From Bombyx mori (taxonomy: Eukaryota; Arthropoda; Insecta; Lepidoptera; Bombycidae), in NCBI RefSeq assembly GCF_030269925.1, contig NC_085107.1, positions 7,378,001 through 7,442,000 on the forward strand: DNA of 64,000 bases. Reading direction: 5' to 3'. Positions 46,001-55,619 of the stretch are shown in pieces. Numbering within the stretch: position 1 is the stretch's first letter; each line of letters starts with the position of its first letter. The position numbers were made by a program, and so were the translations under genes. The notes beneath the pieces are model-generated. The model was not told the DNA's origin. It saw only the letters and a program-made list of their open reading frames with translations, and ran no database searches.

Positions 46001-49000
46001 AATTAAGACACTTCAATTCTGAAGATGCGATATGAAGGGCAAGAGTAAAAATTAGTCATTAAAAGATAAAAGTTTCTCCGCTTACCGATCCTTCTAATGC
46101 GTAGCTTGGGGGATTGTTGCTACCTAATTGGTAAGCAACTGTGGTAAGCAGACCTCTTGTCGAGTTTACTCGAATATCGCCTGTATTATAAAGGACAAAG
46201 CAACCAGTTCCGTACGTGGCTTTTGCTTGTCCTTTCTGGAGGCACATCTGTCCGACTAACGCGGCTTGTTGGTCTCCGAGGCAACCGGCAATCGGTACAC
46301 CTTTGAGAGGACCATCAGCAATGTATCCGTAAACCTGTAAAATAAAGATTAAAAACATACAAAATAAAATAACTAATTTACCCAGCAAGCACAAAGCAGC
46401 TTGCTTTGGGAAATTAACTAAACCAATAATTTCTAATAAAAGAAGTGCCTTATTAAATGAAATTGAAACCAAAACTTTTGATTCAAAGTAGCATTTTTAT
46501 TATAAATTGATTTTAAAGTGGCAACTTTATACAATGTGTATGGTGTGTAATTTTGGAAACGCTCAGGATAAATTTAAATTTATTTTATCAACATATCAGC
46601 CACCCATCGGCCTTTTGGATAAGATCAAAGTTCTTTTCAGCCTAATAGCCACCCATGTAATATTTTTAAATCCAATTGCTATTATATTACATAATTTGGC
46701 TCTTATATTTAAAAATAAATTAATCCAGAAACAAGTGACAAAAATAAAACAACACATCTAACAATATCTAAATTGAGACTTTAAAAACAAATGAGGTTCA
46801 TTTGTTAGCTAATAATGCAGGCCATAAATTAGAACCAATATAATTTTAAAGTTGTTTTGTATACGATTGAAAAAGAAAAAATAATGGTAAAAATGTGTTT
46901 GGCAGTGTCTTAAAGAAATTCAAGATATTCTTTGAATGTTTTTTTAAAATAAGTTACATTTACCTCAGGTTTTTTTGCCAACATTGCATATGAAAGTCTT
47001 ACCTCTCAATTTACATTTGTTAGGAGGTAGATAATAATATTATATTCAGAGAATCTATAGTAAACACAACACATATAACGTTACCTCTGAACTGGATTTA
47101 ATGTCTGGTAAGACGGACTTAGGCACTTCGAAAAACCTTAATAGCAGTGGATCCCAATTCAAATTCTCAATATTCATTAACATTGTTCTCGATGCATTGG
47201 TGACATCAGTGACATGCTTCCCGCCATTTGGACCACCTGAAAATATTTATTGTATAAATCTTACAATATGCACTGCAAAAAAGCAACTGAAGTAATATAT
47301 GTTATTAATAGGAATAATTTCTTAACACACACAAATATTACTGTTTTGGTATTAAATTAAATTAATAGATTAGCCTCAGCATATAGCAATTACAAATCAT
47401 AAGAGTGTGTAGTCAGTGTTGGTTTACATACATTTGTGCCTATGGGTGGATGAATGGATCCAACAGTGTGTGAAATATTTTAATTGTTGCTAATATTATA
47501 TTTTCATACCTGTCAAGTTCCATATGATCCAACAATCAACAGTACCAAAACGACAGGTACCCTTCTTCATGGCATTCTTTACAGGATCAACATTGTCACT
47601 AAGCCATCTCAGCTTAACAGCACTAAAGTAAGGTGAGAGTGGAAGACCACATAATGGCTGCAAAAGTTTTTTTATATTTCATACTAGAGGTCCCGCAGTA
47701 GTCGAAATTCGACTATAATTAATTGGAATTGTAAGTTTGTACACTATTATGATTGTATTTTCAACGCCCAGACTACACTATAGAAAAATATTAATCAAGA
47801 CAAACAATATTTAATCTATTCTCAATTTGACCACAGACGTCAACAACAAAACTTTGACAATAAATAAATATGATGCATGTGCGTGTGTGTCAAATACATG
47901 GTAGTGTGTGTAATGTTTTCTTTATTGGTTTAATGTATCTGTTATACATTATTTTAAAAAAATATTAGCATTATGCACTTCTTCTCTATATTCTCTATAA
48001 GTCTGGAAAATCTCCTCAATCCGCGCAATTTTCGTAAAAAGGGATACAAAGTTTTTGCTTCACGTATTAATATATAGATTTCATATACTAGTAATTACAT
48101 CTATTTCATAAACATTGAATTTTCATTATTAAGATGATAACCATGATAGTAGTAGGTCTGATAGCATGCATCTGCAATCTGATAAATCGGTGAAATAATA
48201 AAAATATTTGACACTTGATCAATCAAATAATAGTGTTTATCTATAGCACTGAGATATGTGAGATTCGAAATAAAGTTTTACAAATTTGTTTTTAAATTTT
48301 AAATTGTTGTTAAATATACCACCTGATTGTCTATATCTACTACTTGCTACTCAAAGATGTTGACAATACTAGAGAAGCAGCCAAAAAATAATAATTAATA
48401 GATTTCATTCGATTCCGATCCGAAATCGAATCCGGATCTGATTAATATTAGCAACGCGTCAGGTTTGAGCCCCGTGAGCTCACCTACTTGTTTGGGTTAT
48501 GCTGAAATGATCTCTCAAGACGAAAAAAAAAAGAAACTTCGATAATGAAATGAATCATTTCTAAGAGACTTTAAAAGACTAAAACATAAATTCTTCTTCT
48601 TCTTCTTTTAGATAATTTGGCTCCAACGCCTTTGGCATTGATTTTGCCAATGTCAAAGTATTTACAAAAATGACAGGTGCTTAGAGAGGGAAAAAATTAC
48701 TAAGTCTAAATACAAATAAATTTGGTCGGTTTTTCCATACGTGAATCTGTGGTTTTAAGAACAGCACAAACAAATATATGTTAGACTAACTACTTTAGAG
48801 ATAAATATTATTAGCAGATAAAAATGTACACAGAATATTTACATGTTTAGAATAGACTAAAGTTAATAAACAATTAATATTAATAGGCCGGGGAATGTCA
48901 TTGGGAAGGATATCATAAAGAGGGGATACGATATTGGGGCAGTCGAAGAAAATGTGATCCAGGGTATCCTCATCTAATCCACACTCACAAAGAGAATGGT

Positions 49001-50763
49001 CACAGACCCTAATTTTGGCAAGAAAAACAGGGGAGCAAACATGGCCAAGTCTAAGACGGATTATAGCTGAGACAATTTTTTTAGGAAGATGGCAGTGGGA
49101 GGAAAACCAACGCTTAGAGGGCAGGGTCGGTTGCAAGTTACTAAAAACATAAATTAAAAACAAAAATCCAGGCACTCAGTAACAGAAATCAACATAATTA
49201 CTTCAGGGGACTGGTGATCTACATGGCAGTCAATGTGTTAATAGTCCATAATGACCCTATAGAAGAGTGTGAAATTGAAAATATATCTAGACATTTCTAT
49301 AGTGCTATATTGTAAACATCTGTGTTTGTCAATATGTTAGGGAAATCATAACGGCGAGGCGGTGCAAGGTGACTCCTGTGCGCGGCCCACTTTGTTTCTC
49401 CCGAAATGACGTCCTTCAGAATATTCCCAGAGATGAAATCCCGCCGTATCAACATGACGGGTACCGGTGTACCGGCGGGCTTTCGGCGCGCATTGCGGTA
49501 CTGTAGGTTTAATGTAGCTGGTGTGGTGGAGCTCGTTGGGGTTAGTCGGTAGTCGTTTTGGCGAGGCGAGCGCCTCAGGCGCCCTTTTCCAAGGCGTAGA
49601 GGAATTGGGGTGAGTGTTGGGTTGAGATCTTAGCGCTCTTCGTCTCCCTCTTCCTCTCTGAAGGCGCCAGAGTCCGACATTTCGGTCTGTTACCCCTCTC
49701 GACTAGATATCCGTAAATGTATTCCCCAGTGTTAAAACATAACAAATAAATGTTTTGATGACTCACTATGTAATTTAGACAAACTGTTTAAAAAATCAGA
49801 AACTAGCTGGTATAATGGAAAAAAACTAATTGAAAAGGAAAATTTATACTGCACATTTTAAAAATGCACTACATCATTGTAGCCCTTCCTAGGATTATTG
49901 CTGTTAAGAAGTGCTTGTAGCAGAAAATTACTGAATAGTGCTTTTTTGCAAGTCATTTGCATGTATGGATATTTTTGTTTTTAGATAAGTTTATTTGAGC
50001 AGGTATGACAGGCTTACCTTTAGGTAATTTTTGTTTCTTGTTTTGTTTGGCACCGTGTCAAGAAGCTTGTCAATAGTGGAAGATGTTCTCATATCCAGCC
50101 AAACAATTGCGTTGTACAAAGGTTTCCCTGTGCCTTGTTCCCAAACTATAGTTGTTTCTCTTTGGTTTGTGACTCCAACTGCTATTATATCCTGGAGACA
50201 TAGTACAACATAGGATTGCATTACAAAAATAAATTAATATTTAAGATCAAAACTTATCAGCAATGTCGATACCACAAATGTTAATATAATTAAAAATGTG
50301 TAATTGTATCAGTAACTGGTAACCATTTAATGTTTGACAAGCATGAGCCTGTCTGCACATTCGAAGTAGTTAAAATTTTACAAAAATATTTTCAAGTAAA
50401 AACAACAAACTTTACAAAGTCAATCTTTTGAAGGTCAAATGTTGAATACCTATCACGCAATAAAAGCATTACGATAGTGCATGCAATCATGCAATGTCAA
50501 ACTATATTTTGAAAACAAACCTCTGGATTTCCCCCCAATGCCACCAAATTCTCCACTGCTTTTTCTATGCACGTTTTAACTACGGCCAATATTGCATACG
50601 GATCTTGCTCCACCCAACCTTCTTGAGGAAAATGCTGTTCTAACTCTTTTTGATGGTATGCAACCACATCGGAAGAATTAGCTTTGAATATAATAAACCG
50701 CGCACTAGATGTGCCTTCATCAATTGCCCCTACCAAAGGCCCAAATTTACCGAACTGGCTCAT
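39814..50763 (-). CDS. GK: Glycerol kinase, complete 8-exon gene (514 aa)
   Basis: Catalyses ATP + glycerol to sn-glycerol 3-phosphate in glycerolipid and energy metabolism; FGGY carbohydrate kinase family. Exons (minus strand): 50763-50521, 50191-50018, 47657-47510, 47236-47085, 46334-46086, 43938-43769, 41746-41611, 40086-39814. They sum to 1545 nt (514 codons plus stop) with consistent phases and GT/AG at every junction. Visible motifs are the N-terminal phosphate loop DEGTSS (residues 15-20), the glycerol-binding Arg92/Glu93 in NQRETT, Tyr149 in LPLSPYF, the catalytic Asp260 in [16 protein letters not shown], and the C-terminal ATP-site VDGG (425-428). The order and spacing match human GK across the whole length. 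The protein ends at ...SLGWEQN with no hydrophobic tail, so it is probably cytosolic. The start was chosen because it begins the [13 protein letters not shown] block with A at -3. No disabling change was seen. Confidence 0.96.
41028..41469 (-). mobile_element. Non-autonomous Helitron H1 in glycerol kinase intron 7
   Basis: Left edge CTAGTGGTACGGCGGTAGTC, right edge TATGTAGA, flanked by A and T. It carries the AGTCGAAATTCGACT hairpin and a short GT microsatellite near 41258. It is in the same orientation as the host gene. It is somewhat more diverged than the 11687 and 63633 copies. Confidence 0.8.
41611..41746 (-). CDS. GK: Glycerol kinase exon 7 (residues 379-424)
   Basis: The acceptor is GTTACAG|TGTGATT and the donor AAG|GTAATT. 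It encodes [20 protein letters not shown], which fits the FGGY family signature 2, followed by [14 protein letters not shown]. It starts in phase 2 and ends in phase 0. Confidence 0.94.
41836..42267 (+). mobile_element. Bm1 SINE, full length, glycerol kinase intron 6
   Basis: Begins GTCGTCGCCTAACGGATAAG, has box B GTTCGAATTTC and ends with CTAAGCAATAAAAAAAAT. Its 3' flank is shared with another Bm1 copy (see the finding on the common flank). Confidence 0.9.
42306..42460 (+). mobile_element. Bm1 SINE fragment in tandem with the 41836 copy
   Basis: Only the last ~150 bp of Bm1, from GGCAGTCGTTGTGACCATAC to the CAATAAATAAAAAAA tail. It has the same orientation as the full copy 40 bp upstream. 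Confidence 0.8.
42728..43014 (+). mobile_element. Non-autonomous Helitron, family H4, in glycerol kinase intron 6
   Basis: 287 bp, flanked by A and T. It begins TCTATAAATATAAAAATGAA, contains CTCGAGAACGGCTGAACCG, and ends TGCCGGGTCAGCTAG. Ends and insertion site match the Helitron rule. It is antisense to the kinase gene and non-coding. Confidence 0.8.
43145..43330 (-). mobile_element. Second tRNA-derived SINE, glycerol kinase intron 6
   Basis: On the minus strand the order is CTCAGTGGTGCTGTAATTAG, GCGGTAACTG, then GGTCGTGAGTTCAATTCCCA, which resembles Pol III boxes A and B of a tRNA-like head. It is followed by CATCGGGCAAACATTCGTGT and an AT-rich tail. It is clearly different from Bm1. The family name is not known to me. 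Confidence 0.55.
43769..43938 (-). CDS. GK: Glycerol kinase exon 6 (residues 323-378 plus 2 nt)
   Basis: The acceptor is CATTCTAG|GTAGCT and the donor AGAGG|GTTAGT, leaving two bases of a Gly codon. It encodes [16 protein letters not shown] and [12 protein letters not shown], the strongly conserved domain II block. A short LINE 3' fragment lies just beyond the donor. Confidence 0.94.
44430..44880. repeat. Dispersed repeat in glycerol kinase intron 5
   Basis: AAATGAAATGAAATGAAGAT, then AGTAAAATGGTGGTCATTTA, TCCAGCGACTTTGTTCCATT and TTCACTCCTCGCGTTCCCGC. I recall this text as recurring in Bombyx non-coding DNA but cannot name the family. The reading frame at 44637-44882 is not considered a gene. 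Confidence 0.4.
45707..45916 (-). mobile_element. Helitron of the H3 type, short copy, glycerol kinase intron 5
   Basis: The plus strand starts CTAGCGACCCGCCCTCGC (after A) and ends ATAATATTAAGTATAGA, the reverse of a TCTATACTTAATATTATAAA 5' end. The segment TTTTTCAAATCGGTCCAGTA and the (AAAC)n run match the same lepidopteran Helitron group. It is 210 bp, internally deleted. Confidence 0.75.
46086..46334 (-). CDS. GK: Glycerol kinase exon 5 (residues 240-322)
   Basis: The acceptor is TTTTACAG|GTTTACG and the donor TCG|GTAAGC. It encodes [18 protein letters not shown] with the catalytic-base Asp (residue 260), then [14 protein letters not shown] and [11 protein letters not shown], all hallmarks of glycerol kinase. 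Phase 0 at both ends, 83 codons. Confidence 0.95.
47085..47236 (-). CDS. GK: Glycerol kinase exon 4 (residues 189-239)
   Basis: The acceptor is TTTTCAG|GTGGTCC and the donor GAG|GTAACG. It encodes [16 protein letters not shown], the conserved T-D-x-T-N-A-S-R-T-x-L block, and ends at ...DIKSSSE in phase 0. The two flanking introns are short (273 and 750 nt). Confidence 0.94.
47510..47657 (-). CDS. GK: Glycerol kinase exon 3 (residues 140-188 plus 1 nt)
   Basis: The acceptor is TTGCAG|CCATTA and the donor ACAG|GTATG. It encodes [16 protein letters not shown], which includes the substrate-binding tyrosine and the family's K-x-x-W-L signature, then [13 protein letters not shown]. The exon ends in phase 1; the split Gly codon is completed in exon 4. 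Confidence 0.94.
47684..48078 (-). mobile_element. Non-autonomous Helitron H1 in glycerol kinase intron 2
   Basis: Left edge CTAGAGGTCCCGCAGTAGTC and right edge ATATAGA, with A and T outside. It begins only 27 bp from the exon 3 acceptor, on the intron side, so it must contain or lie against the branch-point and polypyrimidine region. It has small internal deletions relative to the other copies. Confidence 0.85.
48415..48515 (+). mobile_element. LINE 3'-UTR fragment in glycerol kinase intron 2
   Basis: GTTTGAGCCCCGTGAGCTCA and TGAAATGATCTCTCAAGACG match the jockey-like 3' UTR and end in an A-rich run. Confidence 0.6.
48590..48612 (+). repeat. (TTC)n microsatellite
   Basis: Six TTC units in a row; probably the A-rich (GAA) tail of the antisense LINE fragment it borders. 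Confidence 0.7.
48590..49175 (-). pseudogene. LINE ORF2 C-terminal fragment and 3' UTR, glycerol kinase intron 2
   Basis: The minus strand encodes [20 protein letters not shown], then [20 protein letters not shown], the C-x-C-G-x(3-4)-D-x-x-x-H-x(4)-C tail typical of LINE ORF2 proteins after the RNase H region. It is followed by a 3' UTR with TTGGCGCC-like text and (GAA)n, i.e. TTCTTCTTC on the plus strand. 5'-truncated, same orientation as the kinase. Confidence 0.75.
49340..49760. other. GC-rich block in glycerol kinase intron 2, identity unknown
   Basis: Sharply GC-richer than the intron around it (TACCGGTGTACCGGCGGGC, GCGAGCGCCTCAGGCGCC). It is followed by a plus-strand AATAAA at about 49744. 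It may be the terminal part of an inserted retroelement; no protein motif found. Confidence 0.4.
50018..50191 (-). CDS. GK: Glycerol kinase exon 2 (residues 82-139)
   Basis: The acceptor is CCAG|GATATA and the donor AAG|GTAAGC, phase 0 at both ends. It encodes [14 protein letters not shown], containing the Arg-Glu pair that hydrogen-bonds glycerol in the family, followed by [13 protein letters not shown]. The next intron is 2.36 kb and is filled with a Helitron, LINE pieces and a GC-rich block. Confidence 0.95.
50521..50763 (-). CDS. GK: Glycerol kinase exon 1 (residues 1-81)
   Basis: Holds the start codon at 50763-50761 and the first phosphate-binding loop, [16 protein letters not shown]. 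It continues with [12 protein letters not shown], a conserved block of eukaryotic and bacterial glycerol kinases. The donor is GAG|GTTTGT after Glu81, phase 0. The following intron is only 329 nt. Confidence 0.95.
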
Positions 50764-51317
50764 TTTTATTAAAAAATAAGTAAAGTCACAATAAAATTAC
50801 ATAAGTGTACTTTGAACATTTAATTTGCAAAACTCCTGCATTAATATCATAAAATTTATTACATACAGACTCGTACCTACTTCCCTATCCCCACTTCACT
50901 TCTATAATCAGCATCATCCAATCCCAAGATTCATCATTCAAATTAAAATTAATGAAGTTTCTGTTCATGACATTGACATTGACAATCAAAAAGGTACGAA
51001 AATAACAATGCCAATTACATTAGGTAGCACTTCTATGAATGTGAATTTGATACACTAAAAGTTTAATAAATAATCAGTTATTTTCTATGTCAATAAATAA
51101 ATAAATACATCGAATATCTATAATTTTTAAACGAGAATTCATCCTTACTTTTATCGTTTCAGCGCCATCTTTCAAATTAAATATGAACTAAGTTCTACTA
51201 TTTAGATATTCTTAGTTCCATTTGATTTCTATATTTCATCATAGGTGACGGATAGTACCTACCAAGTTTAATATTTTGAATTTTCATTGATATAATATCT
51301 CAACGACAATAAATGTT
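50764..51317. promoter_or_regulatory. Upstream region of glycerol kinase
   Basis: AT-rich 550-bp interval between the kinase start codon and a LINE tail. It must hold the 5' UTR and promoter if these are proximal. No TATA box or initiator could be singled out. Confidence 0.35.
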
Positions 51318-51430
51318 TATATTGCCTTTGTAGGCAGACCAGCATACGGCCCACCTGATGGTGAGTGGTTACAGTCACCCATGGACTTTAGCAATTCCAG
51401 GAGCAGACCCAAGCCGCTGCCTACCGTTAA
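51318..51430 (-). mobile_element. LINE tail (GTCTGCCTACAAAGGC family)
   Basis: TTGCCTTTGTAGGCAGACCA, CCACCTGATGGTGAGTGGTT and AAGCCGCTGCCTACCG match the 34053 copy. It lies about 550 bp upstream of the glycerol kinase start codon. Confidence 0.65.
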
Positions 51431-51559
51431 GTACTCTCCACAAGCCTCGTTTGAAAAAGTATATGTCTTGATGATTATTCATATTGATTAAATTATTCAA
51501 TAAAATGAATATGTTAGGTATGTACCTATGTTTAAGTACAAATTGAGTTTCGATTTTAT

Positions 51560-52080
51560 TTTATTGCATAGACGGGTGTATGAGCTCACAACCTATTTGG
51601 TGTTGTCACCCAAGCTCATAGACAACAACAAGTAGTCAACAGTAGAACCAAACATTTAAATCGGAACGCATTACTGCTACACGATAGAATTATGCAGGAT
51701 GCCGGTGCCTACTCCTACGGGCGTACCTACCTTCTTCTTCTTGTTCTTATCTCACAGTATGTGGGGTCGGCGCTGAATGTCCTGTTATCGTGTTGCCAAG
51801 CAATATGGCATGAGTTTTGCGATCGGCGAGCAATCTGGTATCAACCCTTATTTGCTTACAAGACGATCAACCTCCAGTAATTGCGCAAAATATATTATTT
51901 GCCAGTTTGATTTATATTGCCCGATGTTAATTCTATGTCGCGGATGTCATGCATAGCATTTGTTCACCCACACGTCATTACAAATTAGTGCGTGCCAGTG
52001 GCATTCGAATACAGGCTTATTCGTATCGCACGATACGAGTACCTATACCAGGCGTCTTATTTATTAGGGCACAACGTATT
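51560..52080 (-). mobile_element. Old Bm1 SINE interrupted by another repeat
   Basis: Degenerate antisense Bm1: GACGGGTGTATGAGCTCACA at the left, CGGAACGCATTACTGCTACA in the middle, and GCCAGTTTGATTTATATTGC then GGCGTCTTATTTATTAGGGC at the head. The segment about 51731-51862, starting CTTCTTCTTGTTCTTATCTC, is foreign to Bm1 and looks like a separate inserted repeat. Confidence 0.6.
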
Positions 52081-52699
52081 TGAGACTTAATAAAGGTACA
52101 GCACCTCTCAGTCGACGATGTCAATGGGTTCCGGTAACAACTTAACACGGATGGGTCACAAGCCTGTTCATCCTCTATACAAAAAAAACCCATGAAGATG
52201 AGACGGTAACGGTTGTGATTTCTTATTATTCAAAAGTCGAATTAATGATCGTGTTTTATTAATAATAAATAATTTTGTACAATAATCTTAATCAATATTT
52301 TTCATTAAGTTCTTGAGGTTAGCCGATGTTCATAATGGTGAGAACCTAAGATTAAAATCTTTTTCGTATTAACATCAACGTAATGTGTTAAAGTAGCAAA
52401 AAATGTTCAAATTATACATAAACATTAACTCCAGCGTTTTTCAAAATTCATCGTGAAAAACTTTTTTTTTTTCAGAAAAAGAACTAACAAGAAGGCTGTT
52501 AATATGTTTTGATTTTATCAGGCCACGTGAAACTAGCGAAATAAAAACAAAAACTTGAAGGATTTCAGAGTAATTTGTTCAAGAGTAGTTAGAGGGCACA
52601 TTGACAAAGCATTATTATACCACGTTCTTACACTAATAAAGATTGGCCGCCTCTTCACAAGGGAACGCGCGATCCCGTTCGCTCTAGCTGTTGTTAAAT

Positions 52700-53345
52700 A
52701 ATAATAAAAAATGTCTTTGTAGGCAGACAAATGTTTCCCCCCGGCGAAGGTCATGGGGCAACCTGATGGGGTTGAGGCCTTCTAACGCGCCGCCGAGGAG
52801 TTCACTCATACTGTTATCATTGTGAAAAAACGGAACCGGTTGACGGTGTACCGCGTTCCGACCAGGGACACCAGTGGCACCATCTGAGTGGCCTAACGCG
52901 GTTTGCTCTCTGGTTGGAACTAGCCTGCCAGGTCAAGACGCGATACACCAGCAACTGGTTGCCTTTATGATAACAGTCCTGGTCGGCGTGTTTGAGTGTT
53001 GGTAGCACGCCGCGCGGATTAATCCCTCTCAGGTCACCTCGTGATCCCCACTGGGGGAGGCCACCGCCTACAGGGGCCTGGATGTACGCTTTGATCACTC
53101 CTCCATCCCCCGAATCGGTGCGGAGACGGAATAACTCTCTCTCGTTCCGCCACCTCCTTCGTCGAGCACCGCCGAGCATTGTAGCCACAACGGTCGTCAG
53201 CGACAGGTCCTCTCTCACGAGCGCAATAAGGTGGCGTGCTACTTCTGGAATTCAGATCCGGAAGATTCGGCCGTGAACGCCGTCAGGGCCTGGGGTCGCA
53301 TTCTCAACATGGCCACACGGATCTCTGGCCAAGACCCTGCATGTT
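52700..53345 (-). mobile_element. GC-rich LINE-like block with the same tail
   Basis: The left edge TGTCTTTGTAGGCAGACAAA is the tail motif of the LINE tails above. The adjoining ~600 bp is GC-rich and unlike its AT-rich surroundings. It lies antisense, with long but stop-prone reading frames and no recognised domain. I infer the 3' region of a larger LINE; the exact family is not known to me. Confidence 0.45.
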
Positions 53346-55619
53346 TGATTGTATTTAGCTTAGATGGGCGAATGAGATATTGAACTGCGTTGTACTCAGT
53401 GTTTACCAAAGACCACAGTTTAATCCGAGTGGATCGCGAAGAAGTATGCCAATTATCACCATTTAAAAAAAAACCTCAATATGATATAATTTTTCGGTAA
53501 ATTTCTGTAATTAGTTAGTTGCGTTTATAACGTAAGAAGAAATTTTTTCAACAATTACGTAAGTTCGCAAGGCGCACTAAAAATTGAACGCCTATTAAAA
53601 AATCGTTGCTAATTTTTTTATCAGATTTCCATTACTTTTCTAGGAAAATATCTAACTGAACGTCGCTCAATTGGAATGATAGAGTGTGAAAAATAATAAA
53701 CACGAGGTACATAATCAAAGGAATTTGCGGGATATATTTTCCGAGAACGGCGAAGTCAATTAATTAGCTTTGATAGGTCGGTGAAAATAATAAATTGCTT
53801 CCTGCAACGCACACACGCTGCAACATTAGCTTGAATAATATTAAATACAGAGTTGTGTTAATTAAATAGTTAATGAAATCTCGAAATTTAAAAGCTTACA
53901 AATGTGTTTAGACAATCTCAGGTTTGACAAAAGATGCCAGGCAAAGCCGATGTACTTTGCTTTGGAGTTCAGGAATACACAGTAAACATAAATTAAAAGC
54001 TCTATTGAATAGGCAACCATTACATATATGATTGAGGCTATGATTAGGAAGAGAGCAAGAGATCTTTTCTTCGAAGCAGAGCTCGTGGTCTGTTTGCATT
54101 TGTTTCCATACTCTGTTTGATTGGAATACTTTCAGTAGCATTGGAATAATAGTTACTATGATTCGTCACGCACATACGTGTTTCTACTGCGGAGCATTAT
54201 ATTTGTATTTAATCTCATACAACTTTTTTTAATATCGCTTAAAACGCACACCATAGGATAGAGCTAGTGGGGTAATTCTGGAAATAAAGTCTCACCCACT
54301 AAACGAAAATTTTTTGTTTAGTTTTCCTAAACAAATTTTTTTTTCCATTTTAGGCAGACGATCATACGACCCACCCGATGGTGAATGGTCACCATTGCTC
54401 ATGGACATCAACAGTGCTAGAGGCACGGCCTGATGTCTGCCGAAATAAGGTCGTCGAAGCTTGAGGACAAGCTTCTAACCCTAGCTGTGCTAGGATGGCT
54501 CGATGATGTTCCTTCAATATGTGGCCAATAGCACACGTATGCTGTATTGTCATAGTCACCGGTGGTTGCCATCCGTTGACGGCTCCTACATACTTCCGAA
54601 AAGATCCAGCATATCTTACATACGTTTAAATAGTTACGTCATGGTTGAGATAGCGAGTGCAGTCATCAGAACGGGTTCAACCTTAATCATTTCGAAGAAC
54701 ATACTCTGAATTGGAATATATCTTTAGGATTTGGTTTATGTAACTATAAATTTGTCATACAATGACTAAAGGGATACAGAAACGGCCATGTTAAAATAAA
54801 ATTACGTAACTTTCGTTCCATTTTGTTCTATTTGAAAACCATTCGGATTGATCATTAAGAGCAATCAGATGCCAAGTGACGCTGCAGACCTATAAGGTGC
54901 CTTAAGGTGGAGTAGTTAAGTCATAAAATTGAAATCGAAGCCGATGGATGCATCGGTGAGTCGAGCTCGTTACAGTAACCACATTGCGTCCATGTGTCGT
55001 GAACGCATTAGTCTGTTTTAATACATCAAAAGCAAAAAATACGAGAATATTGAATAGTGAATGTTATAAAGTTATTTGGAAACTGAAAGCTGTTAAAATC
55101 AATTGAAGTCTGGCTTATCATTTCTTAGCCTTGGAGGGCGCTGTTCAAAACGAGTACGTATGTATAAATTTATTAAATTTTGTCCATTGTAATAAAATAA
55201 TGCGAGCAATACATTGCGTGCGAAATTTAAGATTTTAAATTTAGCGAATTCAATAACACCAATGATTTGTCAGTTATTTATTAGAGGAACACGTTCCTTT
55301 GTTATTCTTAAAAAATTAAAATTTAAGTTATAGAAATCCCTATGAAAAAAAAGACATACCGCTAAGGATAAATTAAATCTTAGTATTCAAATTTCGTCAT
55401 AAAATGTAATCCTGATATGACATTAAACATTTAATCTTAATGATTTCGGAAAGCTAATTTCGTCATTAAGCATAACTCATTTAGTTTAAGTTTTAACAAC
55501 GTTAGCTGATCCCATGTTCGACTATACTCTATATGTTTTGGAAGATGAATGCATTATTTTTTCAATGTTAATATATTAATATATTTATTATAAAATGTAT
55601 TGAATGTGAATTTAAATAG
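53346..55619. other. Gene-free stretch
   Basis: AT-rich apart from the LINE tail at 54340-54490. Short open frames (53908-54141, -; 54503-54709, +) show no motif. Confidence 0.45.
54340..54490 (-). mobile_element. LINE tail (GTCTGCCTACAAAGGC family), diverged
   Basis: TTTTAGGCAGACGATCATAC, CCACCCGATGGTGAATGG and TGATGTCTGCCG follow the same order as the 34053 copy. Confidence 0.55.

Noticed and set aside
46507..46761. 84-codon plus-strand frame in a kinase intron
   Set aside because: Lies in glycerol kinase intron 4, antisense, AT-rich with no motif.
52817..53276. Long overlapping open frames on both strands (133 and 94 codons)
   Set aside because: They lie in a GC-rich retroelement-like block where stops are rare by composition; no domain seen.
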